In this document: in pieces, positions 1-7,167 of the stretch
How the letters are laid out: each line of letters starts with the position of its first letter
How positions within the stretch are numbered: the stretch's first letter is position 1
Origin: JAKFEW01 sp036675505
Lineage (GTDB): Bacteria > Cyanobacteriota > Sericytochromatia > S15B-MN24 > JAQBPE01
NCBI GenBank assembly: GCA_036675505.1
Contig: JAKFEW010000117.1
Span: 1-38,720 of the forward strand
DNA: 38,720 nucleotides
Direction of reading: 5' to 3'
Notes under the pieces: generated by a model
The model's input: the letters and a program-made list of their open reading frames with translations, nothing else
Told to the model about the DNA's origin: nothing
Databases searched by the model: none
Position numbers and translations under genes: made by a program

Positions 1-147
1 CATCCCGACCTCGCCACCTGCGCGCGAGGCAGACAGCCACGCCCCCACGACCCTCGCTCGGGACCCCGAGGTGCGCGCCAAATCCGCCGGCCGCGACTTG
101 GCCGCTAGAAGAGAAGGTTCTGACAGGTCCGCTTCAATTTACTGAAT

Positions 148-177
148 ATTAACTCCGTCTTAACCGTTTCCTAAGAA
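148..177 (+). promoter_or_regulatory. Pho-box-like 11-bp direct repeats upstream of the papain-like gene
   Basis: Two 8-mers, ATTAACTC (148-155) and CTTAACCG (159-166), start exactly 11 bp apart. A degenerate third unit, CCTAAGAA, follows in the same phase (170-177). They lie in a short A+T-rich island in otherwise G+C-rich DNA, about 60-90 bp before the start codon at 236. The pattern fits the PyTTAAPyPy(T/A)-N3 repeats described for the cyanobacterial SphR/PhoB-type Pho box. Assignment to phosphate control is inference. The -10 element is not obvious. Confidence 0.5.
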
Positions 178-235
178 GTGTTACCCCGCCCAGGCCGGAT
201 ATCTCCCTCGGCCCGAGCGGGCTCGAGGAGGATCC

Positions 236-1477
236 ATGTCGCTGTTGCGCCCCACCTACGCCGTCGAAGTTCGCCGCGTGATTCAGGCCCGGTCCGGCGC
301 GCCGCTGCAAGTCGGTGGGGTGCCGCTCGATCCGCGCGTCGGCTCGACGCTCCAGACGATCCGCGCCACGGAAGCCGAAGGCGAGAACCCGATCGCGAAG
401 GCGATCGGCGCGCTTCGCAAGGGCCTGCGCTGGGTGATCAACGGGCCGGCCGTGTCCGAGTTCAAGACGCGCAAGGTCTACGACGACCCCGATACGCGCT
501 ACGCCGATATGCCCGAGCTGCGCACCGCGATGGCCAACATCAAGGAGAAGCAGGGCGCCGAGCAGGCGGCCCTCGCGAAGCTCGGCCCGCGCGCGGAAAA
601 CTACCGCAAGCTCGCCGAGCTGTGCGGCGGCGACCCGATCGCCCGCGACGCGCTGATGCGGATGCTGTTCGACGGCCGCCTGACCGCCGGCAAGGACATG
701 GCCGGCCAGGGCGACCTGCTCTCGCACCTCGAGCGCGCAGCCTCCCAGCCGCTGACGCCCGGCCTCGATCGCCGGGAGCTCGTCACCGGCCTGATCGAAG
801 AGATCGACAACCCGGTCAAGATCGCGCAGGAGGGCAAGGGCACTTGCGTCGCGACCAGCGCCACGATCGTGATGACGCGCAAGAACGCGGTCGAGTATGC
901 CCGCCTGGTGGTCGACCTGGCCCGCCCGGAGGGCCAGACCACGACCGTCTCAGGCGCTTCGCTCACGCGCAACGCCGACTGGGCCAACAACAACGACTAT
1001 GGCCGCACGCCGAGCCTGCGCCTGCTCCAGCCCGCGCTGATGGAGCTCGGCAACGGCTTCATGCGTTACAACAACGACAAGGACGCGCACACGCTCGAGA
1101 ACCCCTCGTTCTGGACGACCGTCAAGAACGGCTGGCAGTCCTTCCGCGACACGCTCTCGCGCATCCCGATCTTGCCCGGCGGCCTCTCGGGCCGCGGCGC
1201 GAACAAGGTGCTCGAGGCGCTCACCGGCGACGACTATTCGATGATTTACATGGTCACGCGCCTGAACCGCGGCTCGGCGTTCCGCCGCGTCGAGGCGGCC
1301 AGCAAGGCCGGGAAGCAGGTTCCCGTGGGCCTCGAATGGGAAGGCGGCGGCCACAAGGTCGTAGTGGACAAGATCGAGAACGGCATGGCCTATATCACGA
1401 ACCCCTGGGGCCAGCGCGAGACGATCGGGCTCGAGGAATTCAAGTCGAACCTGATGGACGCCAACATCCCGAAGTGA
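236..1477 (+). CDS. Papain-like fold protein with Cys-His-Asn triad, hypothetical
   Basis: The 413-aa protein has no signal peptide or membrane segment, so it is probably cytosolic or secreted by a non-Sec route. I do not recognise a named family. The C-terminal half has the signature of a papain-fold cysteine peptidase. Gln198-x5-Cys204 (QEGKGTC) has the same Gln/Cys spacing as papain Gln19/Cys25. It is followed by His373 in GGHKVVV and Asn389 in ITNPWG. The N-terminal 190 residues are mostly helical and charged, with no match I can name. The start is fixed by GAGGAG at 225-230, five bases before ATG. The next gene begins 7 bp after the stop, so the two are probably co-transcribed. It could be a peptidase, a deamidase/transglutaminase-like effector, or an inactive relative; the substrate is unknown. 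Confidence 0.75.
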   Translation: MSLLRPTYAVEVRRVIQARSGAPLQVGGVPLDPRVGSTLQTIRATEAEGENPIAKAIGALRKGLRWVINGPAVSEFKTRKVYDDPDTRYADMPELRTAMANIKEKQGAEQAALAKLGPRAENYRKLAELCGGDPIARDALMRMLFDGRLTAGKDMAGQGDLLSHLERAASQPLTPGLDRRELVTGLIEEIDNPVKIAQEGKGTCVATSATIVMTRKNAVEYARLVVDLARPEGQTTTVSGASLTRNADWANNNDYGRTPSLRLLQPALMELGNGFMRYNNDKDAHTLENPSFWTTVKNGWQSFRDTLSRIPILPGGLSGRGANKVLEALTGDDYSMIYMVTRLNRGSAFRRVEAASKAGKQVPVGLEWEGGGHKVVVDKIENGMAYITNPWGQRETIGLEEFKSNLMDANIPK

Positions 1478-1484
1478 GCCCGCG

Positions 1485-2105
1485 TTGACCCGTAAACCCT
1501 TCCTCTTCCTCGCCCCCGTCCTGTTCCTCGCCGGCTGCTTCCTGCCACCACCGGCCGGCATGGCGCCCGTGATCGCCCCCACCCCGACGCCCCTGGCGTC
1601 GGGCGGCGCGACGCCGGTGCCCGCCCCGACGTCACCGGGCGATCGCCCCTCGCCGCCGCCGTGGTTCGTGCCGTCCGACGGCCTCACGCACCTCGCGAAG
1701 GCCGGCCTCGAACCGCTCGCGTCCGAGGGCGACAAGTACCACATCCACGCGCACCTCTCGGTCTTCTGGGACCGCGCGCCGGTCGTCGTGCCCGCCAACA
1801 TCGGCATCGACCCCCAGCACATCTGGATCTCGCCGCTGCACACACACACGGCGGACGGCATCGTCCACGTCGAGGCGAACGTGCAGTCGGAGATCAAGCT
1901 CGCGCAGTTCTTCGCCGAGTGGAACGTCCCCCTGACTGGCGCGGCCGTTTACGACGACGGCAAGCCGGTCGCGGACGGCCCGAACCTCGTGCTGCGCGAC
2001 TACCAGGCGATCACCGTCGTCTGGGGCGCCCCACCGGACCGCATCCCGGACCGCTACCCCGGCCCGCCCACGACGACGCCGGTCGTAGTCCACAGCGGCC
2101 CGTAG
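1485..2105 (+). CDS. His-rich putative metal-binding lipoprotein
   Basis: The 206-aa protein starts at a TTG codon 7 bp after the preceding stop. Residues 1-18 form a lipoprotein signal ending in LFLAGC (lipid-modified Cys18). A Pro/Thr/Ala-rich tether of about 40 residues follows, as is common for surface-anchored lipoproteins. The folded part contains two histidine clusters, His86/88/90 (HIHAH) and His119/121 with His128 (HTHTADGIVH), set in a beta-rich context. From memory, similar 'HxHAHL ... WLHTHDADGIIH' proteins occur as uncharacterised exported proteins in Actinobacteria and Chloroflexi. The six histidines suggest a Cu, Zn or Ni site, but this is inference. An A+T-rich regulatory stretch follows; no terminator hairpin is visible. 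Confidence 0.8.
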   Translation: MTRKPFLFLAPVLFLAGCFLPPPAGMAPVIAPTPTPLASGGATPVPAPTSPGDRPSPPPWFVPSDGLTHLAKAGLEPLASEGDKYHIHAHLSVFWDRAPVVVPANIGIDPQHIWISPLHTHTADGIVHVEANVQSEIKLAQFFAEWNVPLTGAAVYDDGKPVADGPNLVLRDYQAITVVWGAPPDRIPDRYPGPPTTTPVVVHSGP

Positions 2106-2129
2106 GATTTAAGCATTCCTGCGCTAAAG

Positions 2130-2185
2130 CTTAACCTTATATTAACCTCTTATCACGCTTAATCCTTGGTTAATCTTCCTATAAT
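2130..2185 (+). promoter_or_regulatory. Two pairs of Pho-box-like direct repeats plus TATAAT -10 box
   Basis: CTTAACCT (2130-2137) and ATTAACCT (2141-2148) form one pair with a 3-bp spacer. CTTAATCC (2158-2165) and GTTAATCT (2169-2176) form a second pair with the same 11-bp period. A perfect TATAAT follows at 2180-2185, about 55 bp before the ATG at 2240. The second pair covers the place of the -35 box, as expected for an activator-dependent promoter of the PhoB/OmpR family. Identity of the regulator is inferred. Confidence 0.7.
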
Positions 2186-2239
2186 GATGTAAAGCCTGAG
2201 GCACATCAAGAATCCGCGCTCGCGCGGCAGGAGATAACC

Positions 2240-2887
2240 ATGTACAAGCCCCTGATCACCATGCTGGCCGCGACCGCGCTGCTCGCCGGCTGTGGGAAGC
2301 CGATGCCCACGTCGAGCGCCGGCACGAAGGCCGGCCCGGTCCAGGCCCTCAAGCAGGATCGCCGTCCGGCCGGTCCCACGCAGAGCGCGATGGACGACAT
2401 GACCTTCATGAAGATGGTCGATCTCGACCACAACGGCGCGCTCGAGTTCGAGGAGTTCGGTCTGCTCGGGATCTTCCCGGCGATCGGCTACGGCATCAAG
2501 GTCCAGCCGACCCACCCGACGCTCGAAGACGTGCAGCGCAAGGTCTTCCACGACTTCGACAAGAACGACGACAACAAGCTCAACACCCGCGAGTTCAAGG
2601 AACTCGGCGCGACGATCTCGAGCTTCGTGACCTACAAGAGCATCGAGGAAGTCGTGATCCTCATGGACATGAACGAGGACAACGCCCTGACGCTGCGCGA
2701 GTGGAAACTGCTCGGCGTGTTCGGCGTGCACCGCAAGACGGCCGACAAGGGCCCGAAGTCGCTCAACGAGTGGCTCACCGAGACCTTCGACCGCCTCGAC
2801 ACCAACAACGACGGCCAGCTCAAGGAAAAGGAACAGCGCATGGTCTGGCAGACCATGTGGTGGGACGGCAAGCCCTGGCTGCTGTAG
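2240..2887 (+). CDS. Four-EF-hand calcium-binding lipoprotein (copy 1)
   Basis: The 215-aa protein has a signal peptide with lipobox LLAGC (Cys18), so it should be exported and lipid-anchored. Four canonical 12-residue EF-hand loops are visible at 61-72 (DLDHNGALEFEE), 107-118, 143-154 and 187-198, each with Asp/Asn at positions 1, 3 and 5 and Glu at 12. Calcium binding is therefore likely; the partner or downstream role is unknown. AGGAG at 2229-2233, six bases before ATG, fixes the start. The gene stands alone between its own TATAAT promoter with Pho-like repeats and a strong terminator. Two further lipoproteins of the same size and layout occur in the window (34979-35656 and 37403-38041), so this is a local paralogue family. 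Confidence 0.9.
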   Translation: MYKPLITMLAATALLAGCGKPMPTSSAGTKAGPVQALKQDRRPAGPTQSAMDDMTFMKMVDLDHNGALEFEEFGLLGIFPAIGYGIKVQPTHPTLEDVQRKVFHDFDKNDDNKLNTREFKELGATISSFVTYKSIEEVVILMDMNEDNALTLREWKLLGVFGVHRKTADKGPKSLNEWLTETFDRLDTNNDGQLKEKEQRMVWQTMWWDGKPWLL

Positions 2888-2904
2888 CCACCGAATCATC
2901 AAGC

Positions 2905-2930
2905 GGGCCGCGCCGATGGCGCGGCCCTTT
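2905..2930. terminator. Intrinsic terminator between convergent genes
   Basis: A perfect 10-bp G+C stem (GGGCCGCGCC, loop GAT, GGCGCGGCCC) is followed by TTT on the plus strand. It lies 18 bp after the EF-hand stop codon and just beyond the 3' end of the minus-strand Pfa-Ole operon (stop at 2944). It should end transcription of the plus-strand gene and may act on both strands. Confidence 0.8.
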
Positions 2931-2943
2931 CAGCGTTCGGTGC

Positions 2944-3600
2944 TCAACCGTAAGCCCGCGCCAGCCCTACCACGGCGACCGTGTAGAGGATCGCGCAGGC
3001 GACCACGGACACGTGGAAGATCTCATGCGCGCCGAACACGTCCGGGATCGGGTTGGGCCGGCCGTAGGCGTATACCACCGCGCCAAAGCCGACGATCGCG
3101 TTGCCGACCACCATGCAGGCCGTGCCCAGCGGGCCCGCCGCGGCGTACATGCGCTCGAGGTACGGCGCCGAGAGCAGCGGCAGCAGCGCGTAGGTCGTGA
3201 CCGAGAGGGGCTTCGGCGCGTAAGGCCAGAGCAACACGCGGCCGACGCCGAGGCCTGCGCCGCCCCAGGCCAGCGCCAGCAGGAAGCCGCCATCCTGGAC
3301 CGGCAGGGCCAACAGGCAGAACGGCGTGAAGACGCAGGCGATCAGCACGAAGATGAAGGCATGATCGACGCGCCGCATGAGGCCGAGGGCGCGTGGCGAC
3401 CAGTCGACGCGGTGGTAGAGCGCGCTGATCGTGAACAGCACCACCAGGCCGACCTGGAAGATCGCCGTGGCCAGGAGCGCCGTGGGATGCCGAATGCCGC
3501 CCAGGACCAGCGGCATCGCGAGCACGAAGCCGACCGCGGCCCACTGGTGGAAGACGCCGCGCAGCCGGGGCCGCGGGCCGTACGCGGGCGGCTCGCGCAC
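2944..3600 (-). CDS. TrhA/hemolysin III (PAQR/AdipoR-like) membrane protein
   Basis: The 218-aa protein has about seven hydrophobic segments and the three conserved motifs of the PAQR/hemolysin III family: Ser59-x3-His63 (SALYH), Asp79-His80 (RVDHAFIF) and His192-x3-His196 (AHEIFH), which together form a metal site in the membrane. Bacterial members such as TrhA/YqfA are linked to membrane energetics and lipid homeostasis; hydrolysis of ceramide-like lipids is known for the eukaryotic relatives. It starts at GTG, 5 bp after the oleD stop codon, and is the last gene of the operon, just before the terminator at 2905-2930. Its position suggests a role in coping with, or placing, the hydrocarbon product in the membrane. 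That is inference. Confidence 0.85.
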   Translation of the reverse strand: MREPPAYGPRPRLRGVFHQWAAVGFVLAMPLVLGGIRHPTALLATAIFQVGLVVLFTISALYHRVDWSPRALGLMRRVDHAFIFVLIACVFTPFCLLALPVQDGGFLLALAWGGAGLGVGRVLLWPYAPKPLSVTTYALLPLLSAPYLERMYAAAGPLGTACMVVGNAIVGFGAVVYAYGRPNPIPDVFGAHEIFHVSVVACAILYTVAVVGLARAYG

Positions 3601-3605
3601 GAAGC

Positions 3606-4610
3606 CTAACCCTTGCTCTCGGCGCCGCCCTGCAGCGCCGCACGCAGCCGTCGAAGGCCTTCCTCGGTGGAGACGGCCGGCGCATAGCCGAGGTCGCGGC
3701 GTGCGGCGCCCAGGTCGAACCAGTGGGTCGTGGCGAGCTCGCGCGCGACCCAGCGGGTCATGAGCGGCTCGCCCGGCAGCTTGAAGAGGCCATGCACGCC
3801 CTCGAGCACCCAGCCCGCGGCGTAGGCCACCTCGGCCGGCATCGCACCCGCGACGGGCGGCAGCCCGGCCGCCGCGAGGAAGTGATCGACGAGCGTCCAG
3901 GCGGCGATCGGCTCGTCGTTCCCGATGAAGTACGCCTTGCCGGCGCAGGCGGCGCCCGGCGCGAGGCGCGCGGCCGCCATCAGGTGGGCCTGGGCGGCGT
4001 TGTCGACGTAGGTGGCGTCGACCAGGTTTTCGCCTGAGCCGACCCGCCGGAGCCGGCCGGCCCGCTGGCGCGCGACCAGCCGCGGCACGAAGTGCGGGTC
4101 GCCCGGGCCCCAGATCAGGTGCGGGCGCAACGCCACCGTCGCGAGGTCCGGCCCGTCGGCCGCGAGCACCAGCCGCTCCGCCTCGGCCTTGGTGGCCGGG
4201 TACGGCGCGTCGTGGTGCGCCGGATAAGGCACCGACTCATCGACGCCGGCCATGTCGCCGCCATGGAACACGACGCTGGGCGAGCTCGTGTAGACGAGCT
4301 TGCCGACGCCTGCGGCGCGGCAGGCCGCGATCACGTTCGCGGTGCCGGTCACGTTGGCGCGCCGGTAGTCCGCCAGCTCGCCCCAGGCACCGGCCTTGGC
4401 GGCGACGTGGAACACCACGTCGTGGCCGCGCACGGCGGCGGCGATCGCCTCGGCGTCCGCGACGTCGCCGCGCACCACGTGCACGCCCCGGGCCGCGAGC
4501 GCCGGGTAATCCCCACGCTGGAAGGCCGTGACGGCATCGCCCGCGGCCAGCAGCTGGTCGACCACGGCCCCGCCGAGGAACCCGCCGGCGCCGGTCACGA
4601 GCGCCTTCAT
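3606..4610 (-). CDS. oleD: OleD-like NAD(P)H-dependent 2-alkyl-3-ketoacyl reductase
   Basis: The 334-aa protein is an extended short-chain dehydrogenase/3beta-HSD-type reductase. The N-terminal dinucleotide site is TGAGGFLG (residues 6-13), and the catalytic YxxxK is Tyr137-Lys141 (YPATK), preceded by the TSSPSVV segment near 108-114. In Ole pathways OleD reduces the 2-alkyl-3-keto acid made by OleA to the 2-alkyl-3-hydroxy acid used by OleC. The ATG overlaps the oleC stop codon by 4 nt (4607-4610), so translation is coupled. Assignment to OleD rather than another epimerase family member rests on the oleA-B-C-D context; length and motifs agree. Confidence 0.9.
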   Translation of the reverse strand: MKALVTGAGGFLGGAVVDQLLAAGDAVTAFQRGDYPALAARGVHVVRGDVADAEAIAAAVRGHDVVFHVAAKAGAWGELADYRRANVTGTANVIAACRAAGVGKLVYTSSPSVVFHGGDMAGVDESVPYPAHHDAPYPATKAEAERLVLAADGPDLATVALRPHLIWGPGDPHFVPRLVARQRAGRLRRVGSGENLVDATYVDNAAQAHLMAAARLAPGAACAGKAYFIGNDEPIAAWTLVDHFLAAAGLPPVAGAMPAEVAYAAGWVLEGVHGLFKLPGEPLMTRWVARELATTHWFDLGAARRDLGYAPAVSTEEGLRRLRAALQGGAESKG

Positions 4611-6232
4611 CGCAGCTTCCCCGTGGCCCAGGCCGCGAGCTTCTCGCGGAAGATCTTCGCGTTGTGGCGGATGTCGACCGGGAAGGCGGGGTGGAAGAGG
4701 AGCTCGCGGACGCCGGCGGTGTGGGCATAGCCGGCGCCGAGCGCCAGGATCTCGGCCGCCAGCGCGGGCGAGCCGCCGCGTGCCTCGCCCGCCTCGAGCT
4801 CGACGCAGATCACCGGCCGCTGCGCGCCGACGGGCCCCACGCCGACCAGGGCCGTGCGCCGCACCCGCGGGTGCTGGTTGAAGATCGCCTCACAGGGGAT
4901 GGTGAACAGGTCGCCGCCGCTGGCCCGCACGCGGTGCGTCTTGCGGCCGAGGAACCAGACCCGGCCCTGCGCGTCGAGCCGGCCGAGGTCGCCCATGCGG
5001 TGCCAGACCCCGCCGTGCCCGTCGGGGATCTTGGCGGCGGCGTCGTGGTCCGGCCGGTTCATGTAGCCGCGGCTGACGATCGGCCCGCGCACGGCGAGCT
5101 CGCCGACCGCCCCGGGCGGCAGGCGCAGATCGTCCGACCAGGCGCCGATCGGCGCGTCGGAGATCGGGATGACGGCGAGCTCGACGCCGCCGACCGGCCG
5201 CCCGACGCAGGTGCCCTCGCCGCGCGCCCAGGCGGCCGCGGTCTCGCCGAGCACCTCGCGGCTCGTGATCGCCGCGACCGGCAGCGCCTCGGTGGCGCCG
5301 TAGGGCGTGTGGATCGTGGCCTCGGGGCCCACCAGCGTGTGGAAGGTCTCCATCACATGCGGCGGCACGGGCGCGCCGGCGCTGATCACGTGTCGCAGGG
5401 AAGGGAGCTTGTCGCCGTGCGCGGCGCCCCAGCGACCGACGCGATCGAGCAGCGCGGGCGAGCCGAACATCTGGGTCACGCCATACTGGCGGATCGGCCC
5501 GATGATGGCTTGCGGCGCCACGCTGCCTGGTCGCGTGAAGTCCATCTCCGGGATCACGGCGGTCACGCCGAGGGCGGCGTCGAAGAGCGCGAACAGCGGG
5601 AACGTGGGCAGGTCGACGTCGCCCGGGCCGAAGCCGAAGTGATCGCGGAGGAAGGCCACCTGGGCGTCGAAGGTCGCATGTTGATACACGGCGCCCTTGG
5701 GCACGCCCGTGCTGCCGCTCGTGAAGAGCACAGCGGCCGTATCGCCTGGCTCGGTGGGCGTGGCGACGAACGGCGTGTCCGGCGTGTCGTCCGCTTCCAG
5801 CCGCGCGACGCCCAGGAAACCGCCGCCTACCGTTACGTGACGCCGCAGGGTCGCCTTGCCCCAGCCGGCCACCACGCGCGCGAAGTGGGCCATCGGGATG
5901 CCGACGAACGCCTCGGGGGCCGCCTCGGCCAGGCACTTGCCGAGGTTCTTGAGGCCCATGCCCGGGTCGACCAGCACCGGCACGGCGCCGAGCTTGAAGA
6001 GCGCGAAGGTGAGGGCGAAGAAATCGAAGCCCGGCTTGACCATCAGCACCGTGCGCGTGCCGCGGCCGATGCCGAGGCTCGCCAGGCGGTGGGCGTGGCG
6101 ATCGCAGCGGCGGCGCAGCTGGGCGAAGGTCAACGTCTCGCCGCGGTGGATCACCGCGGGCGCGTCGGGTTGGGCCGCCGCCTGGGCGTCCAGCCGCGTC
6201 GCGATGTTGCAGCCGGTCAGGACGGCCGTCAT
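4607..6232 (-). CDS. oleC: OleC-like beta-lactone synthetase (AMP-forming)
   Basis: The 541-aa protein belongs to the acyl-adenylate-forming (ANL) superfamily. The ATP loop is TSGSTGVPKG (171-180), the aromatic-Gly-Ala-Thr-Glu motif is YGATEALP, the ribose-binding Asp lies in HRMGDLG, and the C-terminal catalytic Lys is Lys526 in NAKIFRE. OleC uses ATP to turn a 2-alkyl-3-hydroxy acid into a cis-beta-lactone. The start ATG overlaps the oleB stop by 4 nt (6229-6232); the open frame continues far upstream but only as a shadow of oleB. It ends overlapping oleD. A generic fatty acyl-CoA ligase would look similar; the oleABCD order makes OleC by far the best call. Confidence 0.92.
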   Translation of the reverse strand: MTAVLTGCNIATRLDAQAAAQPDAPAVIHRGETLTFAQLRRRCDRHAHRLASLGIGRGTRTVLMVKPGFDFFALTFALFKLGAVPVLVDPGMGLKNLGKCLAEAAPEAFVGIPMAHFARVVAGWGKATLRRHVTVGGGFLGVARLEADDTPDTPFVATPTEPGDTAAVLFTSGSTGVPKGAVYQHATFDAQVAFLRDHFGFGPGDVDLPTFPLFALFDAALGVTAVIPEMDFTRPGSVAPQAIIGPIRQYGVTQMFGSPALLDRVGRWGAAHGDKLPSLRHVISAGAPVPPHVMETFHTLVGPEATIHTPYGATEALPVAAITSREVLGETAAAWARGEGTCVGRPVGGVELAVIPISDAPIGAWSDDLRLPPGAVGELAVRGPIVSRGYMNRPDHDAAAKIPDGHGGVWHRMGDLGRLDAQGRVWFLGRKTHRVRASGGDLFTIPCEAIFNQHPRVRRTALVGVGPVGAQRPVICVELEAGEARGGSPALAAEILALGAGYAHTAGVRELLFHPAFPVDIRHNAKIFREKLAAWATGKLR

Positions 6233-7125
6233 GCCGGCCGCCCTGCCAAGAACTCGATGATGCGCGGAATGAGCACGTCGCCCTTGTCCTCGAGCACGTA
6301 GTGGCCCGCGTCGGCGAAGCTGACGACCTCGGCGTGCGGGAAGCGCCGGCGCCACTCCGCGAGGAAGTGCCCGTCGAACACCCAGTCGCGCTCGCCCCAG
6401 CCGAGCAGCATCGGCACCTCGCTGAACCGCGGCAAGGCCGCTTCGACTTCGGCCAGCACCGGCCAGGCCTCGTCGCCCGGCGCGAGCGGGATGTCCTGCA
6501 CGAAGCGCAGCGTGGCGATGCGCGCGTCCCACGAGTCATAGGGCGCGACGAACGCGCGCCGGACAGAGTCGGGCAGCGGTCGCACGGTGCAGGTGCGGCT
6601 GGCGGCCTCCGCGAACGCGTTCGCGCCGCGCACCAGGACGGCGCCGACGCCGGTGTCGCGGGCGAGCTTCAGTGGCCAGGGGAAGGACTTGGTGGCCGGC
6701 AGCCCGAACGCGGCCGTGTTCATCGCCACGATCCGCTGGACCCGCTCGACGTGGCGCGCCGCCCAGGCCATGCCGATCATGCCGCCCCAGTCGTGCAGCA
6801 CGAGCGAGACCGGGCCATCGATCCCGAGGTGGTCGAGCAGGGCCTCGAGGTCCGCCACCCGGCTCGCGAGCGTGTAGCGATAGCGGTCGTCGCCCGGCTT
6901 GTCCGAGAGGCCCATCCCCATGTGATCCGGCACGATCGCGCGGAACCGCTCGCGGCCCGCGCGCACCAGATCGCGGTACAGGAATGACCAGCTCGGGTTG
7001 CCATGCAGCATGACCACCGGCGCGCCCGCGCCCTCGTCGAGGTAATGCAGGCGGGCGCCGCCGCGGTCGAGCCAGCGGCCTTCGAAAGGGTAGAGGTCCC
7101 GGTAGGGGGCGATGTCGACGGTCAT
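6229..7125 (-). CDS. oleB: OleB-like beta-lactone decarboxylase (alpha/beta hydrolase)
   Basis: The 298-aa protein is a haloalkane-dehalogenase-type alpha/beta hydrolase. The oxyanion segment is HGNPSW (41-46), the nucleophile is Asp112 in LHDWGG rather than Ser, the acid is probably Asp247 or Asp251 (GERDWVFD), and the base is His275 (AGHYVLED). In OleB the Asp nucleophile opens the beta-lactone made by OleC and releases CO2, leaving a cis-olefin. The start at 7125 leaves 42 bp after the oleA stop, one of only two wide gaps in the ole part of the operon. That gap contains short degenerate repeats of TTTCACC-type sequence of no clear meaning. Confidence 0.93.
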   Translation of the reverse strand: MTVDIAPYRDLYPFEGRWLDRGGARLHYLDEGAGAPVVMLHGNPSWSFLYRDLVRAGRERFRAIVPDHMGMGLSDKPGDDRYRYTLASRVADLEALLDHLGIDGPVSLVLHDWGGMIGMAWAARHVERVQRIVAMNTAAFGLPATKSFPWPLKLARDTGVGAVLVRGANAFAEAASRTCTVRPLPDSVRRAFVAPYDSWDARIATLRFVQDIPLAPGDEAWPVLAEVEAALPRFSEVPMLLGWGERDWVFDGHFLAEWRRRFPHAEVVSFADAGHYVLEDKGDVLIPRIIEFLAGRPA

Positions 7126-7167
7126 TTCACCAATTCCAGTCCTGATTTCACCGATCCGGATGCCGGG

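Noticed and set aside
1..120. Possible 3' end of a gene entering from the left edge
   Set aside because: All three plus frames run open for 110-150 bases, but none shows a motif or a convincingly better codon pattern; too short to call.
7126..7167. Short TTTCACC-type repeats between oleA and oleB as a regulatory site
   Set aside because: The copies are degenerate and irregularly spaced; chance similarity cannot be excluded.
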